A stretch of DNA of 19,870 nucleotides from Pseudomonadota bacterium (GCA_005772945.1 SXIE01000310.1:1-19870); one strand, 5' to 3'. Numbered from the stretch's first letter, positions 8,301-15,719 are shown. Made by a program: numbers and translations. The notes: a model not told the origin generated them from the sequence alone.

Positions 8301-11300
8301 CCGAGCGGAGCGAGCGGGGCCGTCTGCCTCGGCTGCGTCGTCTCGGACGACTGCGCCAACGGCCTGGTCTGCGACGAGGACCGCAACCTGTGCGTGACCT
8401 GCCAGGACACCGATATCGACGGCGGGCGCGACGAGGGCTGTCCCGCGGCCAAGCCGATCTGCGGCGCCGAACTCCAGCCCATCCAATGCATCGCCTGCCG
8501 CGACGATAGGCCCGTGGGCGAGACCGACTCCGGCTGCTCGGACGTGGCGCCGGCCTGCGACCCGACCGCCATCGGCGGCCCGCGCTGCATCGGCTGCGAC
8601 ACGAGCGCGCCGTGCCCCAACGATGGCGTCTGCGATCCGCTCACCGGCGGCTGCGTCGCCTGCCGCGACGACGTGGCCGGCGGCGGGCGCGACGAGGGCT
8701 GCACGACGCAGCGCCCGATCTGCGACACCGTCGCCGAGCCCGATCTGTGCGTGCCGTGCATCGACAGCCTGCCCGAGGGCGGGGTGGACTTCGGCTGCGA
8801 CACGTTCGCACCGTCCTGCCGCAAGGACGTCGCGGGCGGACCGCGCTGCGTGCCGTGCTCGGGCAACGAGGACTGCGGCCCCGACGAGGTGTGCGCGGCC
8901 GGGATCAACGAGTGCGTCCCGGTCGACGAGGCGACGGCGGTCGACGACTCGTACCAGACCAACCAGGACACGGTGCTGGTCGTGCCGCAGATCTTCGGCG
9001 TCATCGCCAACGACGTCGCGCCGCAAGGCCTCGCGGCATGGGCCGAGCTGCTCGAGACGACGCGCCCGCCGAGCGAGCAGGGCACGCTCGAGTTCAGCAC
9101 CTCGGGCGCATTCTCGTTTACGCCGGCGGCCGGCTACCACGGCGTGGTCAGCTTCGGTTACGACCTCAAGGCGACCGGCAAAGCACCGAGCCGGGGTAAT
9201 GTCACGCTGCGCGTCAACGGCCGCCCGATGCCCCTGCCCGACCGCGCCGCGACGACCGTCGGCAACACCGCGACCATCGCCGTGATCGAGAACGACACGG
9301 ACCCCGAGGGCGACGCGCTGCACGTCCAGCAGCTCGGGCAGACCGTCTACGCGGACTTCACGAGCATCGACCCGCAGAACCGCGTCATCTACCAGCCGCG
9401 TTCGGACTTCCGCGGGGTCGAGTCGTTCGACTACACCGTGTGCGACGTCTACGGCGCCTGCGCCACCTCGAACATCACCGTCACCGTCGGCGAGCTCTCC
9501 GGCGCGACGGCGCTCGGCGACGCGGCCTCGACCGTCGAGGACACGACGGTGCGCATCGTGGTCACCGTCAACGACGACCCGCGCCTGGTCCTCCAGGGCG
9601 TCGAGACGCAGCCGCGCCACGGCCTCGCCACGCGCGAGACCGACGGCACCATCAGCTACCGGCCGGCCGAAAATTGGAACGGCATCGACTTTTTCCAGTA
9701 CGAGACCTGCCTCGCCGGGGGCGGCTGCTCCACCCCGTGGGTGCGCGTCAACGTCGCCCCTGACAACGACGGACCGCGGGCCGGCGACGACGCGGTGACG
9801 ACCCAGCGCGACGCGTTCGTGGACATCGCCGTCATGACCAACGACTACGACATCGACGGCGAGGTGCTCGGGCTTCCGACCATCACCGACCCGCCGCAAA
9901 ACGGGACGGCCGTCCGGCAGAACGACGGCCGCGTTCGCTTCACGCCCTTTGCGGGCTTCGAGGGTATCGACCTCTTCTCCTACACGGTCTGCGACCCGAA
10001 CGCCCTGTGCGCGACGGCCTCGGTCGTCGTCAAGGTCGGCGGGTCCACCGGCGCCAATCGCGTCCCGCTGCCGGTCGACGACGCGACCAGCACCCCCGAG
10101 GGGACCACCGTGGCTATCGCCGTGCTGGTCAACGACGTCGAGCTCGACGGCCAGGACCAGCTCGTCCTGAGCGGCACCTGCACGCCCGCTCACGGCGCGG
10201 CGTCGCCCGGGCCCGGCGGGGCGGTCCTCTACACGCCGACCCCCTATTACGTCGGCACCGACCGCTTCTGTTACACGGTGTGCGACACGGCCGGCAGCTG
10301 CGCCTCGGCCATGGTCGTCGTCACCGTCACCGCCGGCCTCAACGAGCCGCCGATCGGCATCGACGACTTCGCCGCCACCCCCGTCGGGATCCCGTTCGAT
10401 ATCCGCCCGCTCGAAAACGACATCGATCCGAACGGCGACGCGCTCGCCATCCTCGAGGTCTCCGACCCGGGCCACGGCTCCGCCTCGCTCCACGCCGACG
10501 GCTCGATCACCTACTCGCCCAGCCTGGGCTTTGTCGGGGACGACGCCTTCGACGTGAAGATCAGCGACGGCCGCGGCGGCACCGATCTCGAGCGCGTCGT
10601 CGTCCGCGTGTCGCCCGCCTTCAATCGGCCGCCGGACGCGGTCGACGACGACTACGTCGTCTCCTCGATCCAGTCGACCGCCCTCGCTGTGCAGCAAAAC
10701 GACAGCGATCTCGACGGCGACGCGAGGTTCATCGCGAGCTTCACGGAGCCCTCGGACGGTCTGGTCTCGCTGCTGCCCGACGGCGACCTCACGTACAAGC
10801 CGCGCGCGCTCTTGCCGGGCGGTGGCACTGGGCCCGCGGTCGCGCTTGGGGCCGTCCTCGGGATGCGTTACGAGATCGTCGACGCGCGCGGCGCTCGCGA
10901 TGTCGCGCTGGTGACGCTGCGTCTGTCGGACCGCGACCAGGACGGAATCGCGGACGACATCGAGGAGGAGATCGGGACCGATCCCGACGATCCCGACACC
11001 GATCACGACCGCATCAAGGACGGCGTCGAGGTCGCGGGCGGCGCCGATCCCGTCCGCCGTGACCCCGAGGTCGACACGAACCCGCTCGATGCCGACACCG
11101 ACGACGACGGCGTCAGCGACGGCGACGAAGTGATCACGTTTCAAACCGATCCGTTCGTCTGCGACACCGACCTCGACGGCCTCTGCGACGGCCTCGAGCT
11201 CGGCGTCACCAAGCCGGTGCTGCCGGGCGTCAGCGTCGCGGGCGTCGCCTACGTCGGCACCGACTACGCGCGCTGGGAGCCGGACCTCGACTCCGAGTCC

Positions 11301-11828
11301 ACGACCGATCCGCTCGACGACGACAGCGACGACGACAGCATCACCGACGGTCACGAGGACGCCAACGCCAACGGACGCGTCGACAACAGCCTTGGCGCCA
11401 CGAACACGACGGGCACCGGCGAGACCGATCCCAACGCGCTCGACACCGACGGCGACGGCCTGCAGGACGGAACCGAGAAGGGCAACATCGCGGCGGAAGG
11501 GACCGACACCGATCCCCTCACGTTCATCGCGGACCGCAATCCGCTGACCGTGACGAGCCCGCTCGACGTGGACACCGACGACGGCTCGGTCTCGGACGGC
11601 GCCGAGGACACCAACAAGAACGGCCGCGTCGACGCGGACGAGCGCGACCCGAACGACGCCTCGGACGACGTGAAGGGCCACAAGGGGCCCTCGACGTTCA
11701 TGGTCGAAGGCGGCGGCTGCAGCGCCGGACCCGATTGGACCATCGTCGGGCTGGGCGCCTTCGGCGCGTACTTCGCGTACCTTGCTCTCTCGCGGCGTCG
11801 CCGCGCCCGCCCTAGCGGCGGCCGCTGA
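5340..11828 (+). CDS. Giant choice-of-anchor-L, Cys-rich and Ig-like surface protein with MYXO-CTERM-like tail
   Basis: From TTG 5340 (GAGG five bases upstream) this encodes 2162 residues; GTG 5289 and GTG 5388 are alternatives. TTG 5340 gives the best signal peptide: Arg10 and Lys15, a hydrophobic core, and a cut after GHA. Residues ~40-320 are a choice-of-anchor-L domain with VFGSEEYPE at 205-213. Two Myxococcus-type Cys repeats follow, beginning CGNG at 330 and 378 (CDDxN motif). Three cadherin/Ig-like (Big_9-type) domains span ~466-770. A Cys-rich stalk covers 774-1192. Seven more Ig-like domains cover ~1197-1860, with NDxDxxGD calcium motifs. TSP3-like DxDxDG repeats cover ~1864-2110. 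The end is GGGCSAGP (Cys2127), one transmembrane helix and RRRR, like the MYXO-CTERM sorting signal. It should be a long, rigid surface fibre, probably for adhesion or cell recognition. The domain plan recalls TraA of Myxococcus (variable head, Cys-rich stalk, MYXO-CTERM), but no PA14 domain is evident. Confidence 0.9.
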   Translation: MSAQHASTARAAGAKWVALTTASLAIATSGTGHAADPMVVTGTTNPTTMATALIAKGVRVVSAQYEAGAPGWYSLFPFSKRATESYTGITVSGTYTAGPLGIANGLIMTSGEATLAVPPNRSLPFTVNAQGNPIKEGATGVLNPDIGPPAGRNGEQEPFCASLIGGATRIDANGVPGPINPHDVVKLTIDFTLDPGFDGIQLDYVFGSEEYPESVGGDYPDAFGFWVRPFGDTQFTNFALDPSGANININGPFFASDEVLKTYGEGAPQLSEYNGLTPRLRSSFPLPSGTDKVHRMVVVICDAGDQYLDSGVWLSALAGCAGNCSATTWCGNGRAESGEECDDDNNVEGDGCSTGCRIEPGYACLNQATAPSVCVLGCGNGITATPHEQCDDLNQSNRDDCTNGCRVATCTDGYLHDAGTGNETGVDCGGSCTPCQNGNGCKIPADCASGYCDQALFTCTSPPAPNAIDDNWNVVAGTSTSLAATVLQTNDQFVSAQTFSLLATQTTAAGIISYSTASGLLTYVPPAGFGGQDSFIYSICSPYSAAVCDTATVRIKVNRPPAVADKTQWIAVGTPSVTLAASAVYNDPDNDAINNTRTLAAIAGGANAAVQADGSIMLVPQNPTVGATWVVTVTMCDSGDPFACDTGTWTVIYNDPPLLSDQVVKLAGGESTTLPRSLYLTNFGAIRGDDPLDGDVDGVTNTYVATTVNGSYGTAKSLGIATCSVDAITGAVTLVAVQGLSGSATCFVKVCEELPANDGRVCSVATINVAVVQCTGDASCPGGVCDQLANQCSPCLNTEVGATPDVGCPLATPYCEVVEGALGCVPCNANEDAGAIDNGCNASLPVCFLGGTPRVCVQCINNADCDGGEVCDLTQHLCVACLNTQASGAIDAGCTADRPACSVAGSGNICVKCLADPDCGAGTVCSPGLRMCVACRDTAPAGGIDNGCRAGVPVCKGSGDAATCVTCIDDHGSGVDSGCSTNLPSCDPSGASGAVCLGCVVSDDCANGLVCDEDRNLCVTCQDTDIDGGRDEGCPAAKPICGAELQPIQCIACRDDRPVGETDSGCSDVAPACDPTAIGGPRCIGCDTSAPCPNDGVCDPLTGGCVACRDDVAGGGRDEGCTTQRPICDTVAEPDLCVPCIDSLPEGGVDFGCDTFAPSCRKDVAGGPRCVPCSGNEDCGPDEVCAAGINECVPVDEATAVDDSYQTNQDTVLVVPQIFGVIANDVAPQGLAAWAELLETTRPPSEQGTLEFSTSGAFSFTPAAGYHGVVSFGYDLKATGKAPSRGNVTLRVNGRPMPLPDRAATTVGNTATIAVIENDTDPEGDALHVQQLGQTVYADFTSIDPQNRVIYQPRSDFRGVESFDYTVCDVYGACATSNITVTVGELSGATALGDAASTVEDTTVRIVVTVNDDPRLVLQGVETQPRHGLATRETDGTISYRPAENWNGIDFFQYETCLAGGGCSTPWVRVNVAPDNDGPRAGDDAVTTQRDAFVDIAVMTNDYDIDGEVLGLPTITDPPQNGTAVRQNDGRVRFTPFAGFEGIDLFSYTVCDPNALCATASVVVKVGGSTGANRVPLPVDDATSTPEGTTVAIAVLVNDVELDGQDQLVLSGTCTPAHGAASPGPGGAVLYTPTPYYVGTDRFCYTVCDTAGSCASAMVVVTVTAGLNEPPIGIDDFAATPVGIPFDIRPLENDIDPNGDALAILEVSDPGHGSASLHADGSITYSPSLGFVGDDAFDVKISDGRGGTDLERVVVRVSPAFNRPPDAVDDDYVVSSIQSTALAVQQNDSDLDGDARFIASFTEPSDGLVSLLPDGDLTYKPRALLPGGGTGPAVALGAVLGMRYEIVDARGARDVALVTLRLSDRDQDGIADDIEEEIGTDPDDPDTDHDRIKDGVEVAGGADPVRRDPEVDTNPLDADTDDDGVSDGDEVITFQTDPFVCDTDLDGLCDGLELGVTKPVLPGVSVAGVAYVGTDYARWEPDLDSESTTDPLDDDSDDDSITDGHEDANANGRVDNSLGATNTTGTGETDPNALDTDGDGLQDGTEKGNIAAEGTDTDPLTFIADRNPLTVTSPLDVDTDDGSVSDGAEDTNKNGRVDADERDPNDASDDVKGHKGPSTFMVEGGGCSAGPDWTIVGLGAFGAYFAYLALSRRRRARPSGGR
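7659..8915 (+). repeat. Protein-coding Cys-rich tandem repeats with A-B-B order
   Basis: Within the giant gene two repeat types alternate. Type A follows CxxxxDCxxGxVCxxxxxxC (six copies) and type B follows CxDxxxxGGxDxGCxxxxPxC, ending in a further Cys (nine copies). The order is A-BB-A-B-A-BB-A-BB-A-BB-A, that is, an ABB unit repeated with one B missing after the second A. The repeats are diverged at DNA level. Confidence 0.8.
10929..11670 (+). repeat. Asp-rich TSP3-like calcium-binding repeats in the giant gene
   Basis: Successive loops such as DRDQDGIADD, DADTDDDGVSDGDE, DTDLDGLCDG and DTDGDGLQDG follow the DxDxDG calcium-binding pattern of thrombospondin type-3 repeats. One loop carries a Cys pair. 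They sit next to the membrane tail and probably stiffen the stalk in calcium. Confidence 0.8.
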
Positions 11829-11886
11829 GCGCACTCGCCAAGCAGCGCGGCTTGCTGTAAGGGGCATCGTCTGACGCGGAGGCGAC

Positions 11887-12732
11887 ATGCCGCTTTGGTA
11901 CGACGAGGTCCACGAGGACAAGCTGCGCTTCGGGCTGCGTTGCGAACGCACGCTCTTCATGGGCGAGAGCGCGTTCCAGAAGATCGCGGTCATCGAGACG
12001 ACGGCCTTCGGACGGGCCCTCCTGCTCGATGAGATGTGGATGACGTCGGAGGCCGACGAGTACATCTACCACGAGCTCATCGCTCACACGGCGCTCGCGG
12101 TCGCCCCGTCGATCCAGCGCGTGCTCATCATCGGCGGCGGCGACGGCGGGACCGCGCGCGAGGTCCTGAGCCACCCCGAGGTCGCCCGCGTCGACCTCGT
12201 CGAGATCGACGCGATGGTCGTCGCGGCGTCCCGCGAGCACCTGCCGACGATCGGCAGCGCCTGGGACGACCCGCGCCTTCACGTCACGATCGGCGACGGC
12301 ATCGCCTATGTGCGCGAGGCGGCGGCCCCACCCTACGATGTCGTCATCGTGGACGGGTCCGATCCGGTCGGCCCGGCGGTCGGCCTCTTCGATGCGTCGT
12401 TCTACGCCGGCTGCAAGCGCCTGCTCGGCCCGCGCGGCGTCTTCATCACCCAGTCCGAGTCGCCGATCGTGAACAAGAACGTGCACTTGGCGATGATCCG
12501 GACGATCGCCGCGACCTTCGGCGAGGCGCATCCTTTGTATGCGACGGTGCCGCTGTATCCCTCGGGGTCGTGGTCGTGGACCTGGGCGTCGAACGGGGGC
12601 TCGGTCGATCGCTTCGCGGTCGTCGCCGAGCGCGCGGCGCGCATCGAGGCGCGCTCGAAGTACTGGACGCGGGAGATGCAGCGGGCGACGTTTGCGCTCC
12701 CAAATCACATCAAAATGGCACTGGGACGCTAG
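11887..12732 (+). CDS. speE: Spermidine synthase (polyamine aminopropyltransferase)
   Basis: The 281-residue length is normal for bacterial SpeE. The ATG is preceded by GGAGG with a four-base spacer (11878-11882). The N-terminal beta domain (about residues 1-60) leads into DEYIYHE, the substrate-binding motif. The Rossmann domain has the nucleotide motif GGGDGG (83-88), VEID (105-108, ribose binding) and DGSDPVGPA with Asp156 as the likely catalytic base. The enzyme transfers an aminopropyl group from decarboxylated S-adenosylmethionine to putrescine, giving spermidine and methylthioadenosine in the cytosol. No speD or speA/B gene is visible nearby, so the decarboxylated SAM must be made elsewhere. 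It is followed 18 bases later by the SET-domain gene on the same strand, which suggests co-transcription. Aminopropyl acceptor choice (putrescine or agmatine) cannot be told from sequence by eye. Confidence 0.94.
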   Translation: MPLWYDEVHEDKLRFGLRCERTLFMGESAFQKIAVIETTAFGRALLLDEMWMTSEADEYIYHELIAHTALAVAPSIQRVLIIGGGDGGTAREVLSHPEVARVDLVEIDAMVVAASREHLPTIGSAWDDPRLHVTIGDGIAYVREAAAPPYDVVIVDGSDPVGPAVGLFDASFYAGCKRLLGPRGVFITQSESPIVNKNVHLAMIRTIAATFGEAHPLYATVPLYPSGSWSWTWASNGGSVDRFAVVAERAARIEARSKYWTREMQRATFALPNHIKMALGR

Positions 12733-12750
12733 ACCGCTGAAGGGCTGACG

Positions 12751-13266
12751 ATGACATTCCGAACGACGCACTATTTCGCACCGGGCCTCGTGGCCGAAGT
12801 CCGCGTGCCGGCCAAGGGCAAGGGGATCTACACGACGCGCCCGTTCGCGGCGGGTGAGCTCCTCTGTTGCTGGGGCGGCGACGTCTTGAATCGCGAGCAG
12901 CTCGCGCAGTGCACCGAGACGCAGCAGATCCACACCGTGCAGGTCGAAGAGGGTCTGTATCTGGTGCCGCATCGCGACCCCGAGCCGGCGGACTACGCGA
13001 ATCACTCGTGCGAGCCCAACGCGGGGATCAAAGGACAGATCGCGCTGATGGCGATGCGCGACCTCGCGGTGGGCGAGGAGATCTGCTTCGACTACGCCAC
13101 GACCGACTCGTCGGATTACGACGAGTTCCAGTGCGCCTGCGGCACGTCCAGCTGCCGCGGCAAGGTGACGGGCCGCGACTGGCTGCGCCCGGACGTGCAG
13201 GCCAAGTACGTCGGGTGGTTCTCGCCGTACCTGCAGCGACGGATCGACAAGCTCGCGGCCGGCTGA
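12751..13266 (+). CDS. SET-domain protein-lysine N-methyltransferase with post-SET motif
   Basis: This compact 171-residue protein is almost only a SET domain. GKGIYTTRPFAAGE (about 21-34) is the SET-N S-adenosylmethionine-binding strand. YANHSCEPN (82-90) contains the NHSC motif that forms the pseudoknot. EEICFDYATT carries the catalytic Tyr115. It ends with a post-SET motif, CACGTSSC, with Cys128, Cys130 and Cys135; together with Cys87 this gives the classic four-Cys zinc site beside the active centre. All key residues are intact, so the enzyme should methylate a lysine in a protein. Bacteria have no nucleosomes; known bacterial examples act on histone-like or ribosomal proteins or on host targets, but nothing here identifies the substrate. 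The start has only a weak AAGGG upstream and probably relies on translation of the preceding spermidine synthase gene. A 12-base gap separates it from the convergent trmI-like gene. Confidence 0.92.
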   Translation: MTFRTTHYFAPGLVAEVRVPAKGKGIYTTRPFAAGELLCCWGGDVLNREQLAQCTETQQIHTVQVEEGLYLVPHRDPEPADYANHSCEPNAGIKGQIALMAMRDLAVGEEICFDYATTDSSDYDEFQCACGTSSCRGKVTGRDWLRPDVQAKYVGWFSPYLQRRIDKLAAG

Positions 13267-13278
13267 GCGCGCGGGTCG

Positions 13279-14133
13279 TCAGCTCACGCAGTCGATGTAG
13301 GCGCTGCTCACCGTGCGGGCGAAGATGAGAAAGCCCGTGTGGCCGATGATCTTCTGCTCGGGTCGCACGCTCTCCTTGGTCACGAACCAGGGGCGCTCGA
13401 TCGTCTCGATGGCCTCGGCCCGCAGGAATCGCCGTGTCTCTTGCAGCGCCAGCACGAGCCGCTGCATCTGCACGACGGTCGGCACGTACGCCGCGAAGAT
13501 CCCGCCCGGCAGCAGCGCCTCGGCGGCGTGCGCGGCCATCGTCCACGGCTCGGGCACGTCGACGACCACGCGGTCGACCCCCTGCTCGCCGATCCCCTCG
13601 TAGATATCCGCGAGCTTGACCTCGTGGTCGTACGCCGCGTCGCCGAGCAGCACGCGCACGTTCTTGTCGGCGCGGTTCTTCGCCTCGGTGCGCAGCTCGT
13701 AGGTCACGAGGCGCCCACCGAGCGTGCGCGGCCCGATAGCCCTGAGCAGCGCCAGCGACAAGGCGCCCGAGCCATAGCCGCCCTCGATGACGCGCGCGCC
13801 CGGAAAGATGTCGGCGTACGCCACGAGCAGCGCCAGATCCTTCGGATAGATGATCTGCGCATGACGCTTCATGTAGCGCACGTACTGGGCGAGGGTCGCG
13901 CGCACGACGCGGAACTCGACCGCGTGACTGCCGCGCACGCGCAGGCCCTCGGGGCTGCCGAACAAGCGGTCGTGCGGGATGCGGTTGCCGCGCAAGTCCT
14001 CGACGGCGCCGGCCACGAGGATCGCGTAGTGCTCGCGCCCCTCGCGGTCGACAAACACAACCGGGTCCCCGGGACCAAGCGCAGGGCCACTGCCGGCGGG
14101 CGGACGTGGGTTCGATGGATCCGAGATCGACAT
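13279..14133 (-). CDS. trmI: tRNA (adenine-N1)-methyltransferase, TrmI family (m1A58)
   Basis: The protein is 284 residues, the normal size of the bacterial TrmI homotetramer subunit. The start at ATG 14133-14131 is preceded by a G-run (GGCGGGGGGC) as a weak ribosome site. The N-terminal beta-barrel part (about 1-85) is followed by the marker YPKD (96-99). The methyltransferase core has motif I EGGYGSG (117-123), YELR (145-148, an acidic residue contacting the SAM ribose), GD (164-165) and DVPEPW (192-197) with the catalytic Asp192. It ends with GHTGFLIFARTV, typical of the family. It methylates N1 of adenine 58 in the T-loop of tRNA using SAM. The first 22 residues (Pro/Gly/Ser-rich) are probably disordered. 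It is divergent from the Sel1-repeat gene and convergent with the SET gene, so it is likely transcribed alone. Confidence 0.93.
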   Translation of the reverse strand: MSISDPSNPRPPAGSGPALGPGDPVVFVDREGREHYAILVAGAVEDLRGNRIPHDRLFGSPEGLRVRGSHAVEFRVVRATLAQYVRYMKRHAQIIYPKDLALLVAYADIFPGARVIEGGYGSGALSLALLRAIGPRTLGGRLVTYELRTEAKNRADKNVRVLLGDAAYDHEVKLADIYEGIGEQGVDRVVVDVPEPWTMAAHAAEALLPGGIFAAYVPTVVQMQRLVLALQETRRFLRAEAIETIERPWFVTKESVRPEQKIIGHTGFLIFARTVSSAYIDCVS

Positions 14134-14218
14134 GCCCCCCGCCTAGCAGGTCCACCCCCGCACGACAATCCATCCCCGACTGGAGAACACCGTTTCTCGC
14201 GCCGACGCGCCGACGTCG

Positions 14219-14247
14219 TTGACCGCATCCTTCGTGTGGCTCTTTCC
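14219..14247 (+). promoter_or_regulatory. Possible promoter of the Sel1-repeat gene
   Basis: A good -35 match, TTGACC (14219-14224), is followed after 17 bases by a poor -10 (CTTTCC). The position upstream of the GGAGG at 14263-14267 and ATG 14272 is sensible, but the -10 is weak. Confidence 0.25.
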
Positions 14248-14271
14248 GGGGGCACTCACGCGGGAGGTCTC

Positions 14272-15612
14272 ATGTCACTGTCACTCTTCACAACGTCTTG
14301 GACCGCAGGCGCGCTCATTCTCACGACGGCGGCCTGGGCCGCCTGTGGTGCGTCTGACGAGGACGTCGCCAAGTATCGCGCGCAGCTCACGCAGTTCGCG
14401 CCGACCGTCGCCGCCCTCGAGGCCATGAGCGCGCAGCTCCCGGCACCGGGCAGCGAACGCGCGGCCGCCTGCGCCGGAACCATCCCGACGGCTGGCCTCG
14501 AGACCTTGAGCGAGGCCCAGCTGAAGTATCTCCTCGACCAGAACGACGGTGTCGAGGGCGCCGAACGCCTGCGCCTCACCTCGGGTCCGTTCGCGATGAT
14601 GGACTCGACCAAGGACGCCGAGGCGCGGACCACCTCCGATTCGCTTCGTGGCGAGATCATCAACGATCTCGGCGCACTCCAGACGCTCGGCCGAACCAAG
14701 CGCGTCGGCATCTTCCGGCCCGGCCATGTCGAAATCGGCAGCGTTGGGGTCAAATCCGACAGCGGCGACTACATCATCGAGAAGCCGGCTTTGTGGTCCG
14801 GGTGGGTCTTCGTGTTCAGCCTCGGCGAGAAGCCGGTGCTCGAGACCGCCTTCGCAGTGACCGAGACCAATGCTGCGTCGATCAGCTTCATGAAGAAGCA
14901 GGGCTACCGCCCGCCCGCCAACGTCCTCATCGACGACGCGCTCGGACGCGTACGCAAGCGCGCCCTCCAGCAGCTCGGCTTGCCTGACTGTCAGTCCGCG
15001 CTCGCCAAGAACACCGCCCAATGCGAGGCGAACGACGCCGTCTCGTGCTTCGAGGTCGGCGGCGCCTACCACCGTGGCGGCGTCGAGGCTGCCCAGGATC
15101 ATGACGCCGCCGCCAAGTGGTACGATCGCGGCTGCGCCCTCGGCAACGGCGACGCCTGCTTCCACTTGGGTCAGCTGCTGAGCGACGGCCTTCACCTGGT
15201 GAAGGACCTCCCGCGCGCCGCCTCGGTCTTTCGCGTGGGCTGCGACGGCGGCCAGGCCAAGGCCTGCCACGCCCTCGGCGGACTCCTCTCGAAAGGCGAC
15301 GGTGTGCAGCGCGACGAGGCCGCCGCGGCCGCGGCCCTTGCCAAGGGGTGCGACGGCAGACTTGCAGCGGCGTGCAACGATCTCGCGATCGTCTACGGGG
15401 CCGGGCGCGGGGTCGCCAAGGACGAAGCCGCCGCCGCCAAGCTCTTCCAGGTCGCCTGCGACGCCAAGGTGATGGTCGCCTGCGCGAACCTCGGCGATCT
15501 CCATAATGATGGGCGCGGGGTCGCCAAGAGCTTCGTCGACGCCACGCGCCTCTACCAGGAGGCGTGCCTGGGCGGCCACAAGAAGGCCTGCCAGAAGCGC
15601 GCGACGCTCTAG
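14272..15612 (+). CDS. Secreted Sel1-repeat protein with Hcp-like paired cysteines
   Basis: The start at ATG 14272 has GGAGG four bases upstream and opens a signal peptide (LFTTSWTAGALILTTAAWA, likely cut before ACGASDED), giving 446 residues. Residues ~25-245 are a region I do not recognise, with an alpha-helical beginning and a beta-rich middle (GHVEIGSVGVKSDSGDYIIE). Residues ~250-440 are Sel1-like helical repeats: AAKWYDRGCALGNGDACFHLG and its relatives recur. Six Cx7C pairs, the first beginning at Cys251 and the last ending at Cys440, bridge successive repeats exactly as in the Helicobacter cysteine-rich (Hcp) proteins. Disulfide-linked Sel1 repeats fold only outside the cytoplasm, which agrees with the signal peptide. 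Such solenoids bind other proteins or peptides; no catalytic motif is visible and the partner is unknown. It is divergent from trmI. Confidence 0.88.
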   Translation: MSLSLFTTSWTAGALILTTAAWAACGASDEDVAKYRAQLTQFAPTVAALEAMSAQLPAPGSERAAACAGTIPTAGLETLSEAQLKYLLDQNDGVEGAERLRLTSGPFAMMDSTKDAEARTTSDSLRGEIINDLGALQTLGRTKRVGIFRPGHVEIGSVGVKSDSGDYIIEKPALWSGWVFVFSLGEKPVLETAFAVTETNAASISFMKKQGYRPPANVLIDDALGRVRKRALQQLGLPDCQSALAKNTAQCEANDAVSCFEVGGAYHRGGVEAAQDHDAAAKWYDRGCALGNGDACFHLGQLLSDGLHLVKDLPRAASVFRVGCDGGQAKACHALGGLLSKGDGVQRDEAAAAAALAKGCDGRLAAACNDLAIVYGAGRGVAKDEAAAAKLFQVACDAKVMVACANLGDLHNDGRGVAKSFVDATRLYQEACLGGHKKACQKRATL

Positions 15613-15662
15613 CCTGATCTCGTCGCAGGCGTGCGCGCGGTGCGCTCCGCGCGATCGATTTT

Positions 15663-15691
15663 CTTGCTGGCTCGGACCGCCGGGCTACGCT
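15663..15691 (+). promoter_or_regulatory. Promoter of the DUF2188-like gene
   Basis: TTGCTG (15663-15668) and TACGCT (15686-15691) are spaced by 17 bases. A GGAGGA (15708-15713) lies six bases before ATG 15720, so this mRNA has a normal short leader, unlike the leaderless-type promoters in this window. Confidence 0.45.
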
Positions 15692-15719
15692 CGGGCCCTC
15701 GACCCCCGGAGGACACCCG

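Noticed and set aside
5424..12065. Open reading frame of about 2200 codons on the minus strand, opposite the giant gene
   Set aside because: It lies antisense to a gene with clear domains. Its translation is a low-complexity Arg/Ala/Val/Asp mix without domain motifs. Long antisense frames are expected when third positions are nearly all G or C.
13339..14271. In-frame upstream extension of the Sel1-repeat gene by about 310 codons
   Set aside because: It would run through the whole opposite trmI gene. ATG 14272 has GGAGG and opens a signal peptide.
14281..15579. Minus-strand open frame opposite the Sel1-repeat gene
   Set aside because: The Sel1 repeats and regular Cx7C spacing are on the plus strand; the antisense product has no recognisable pattern.
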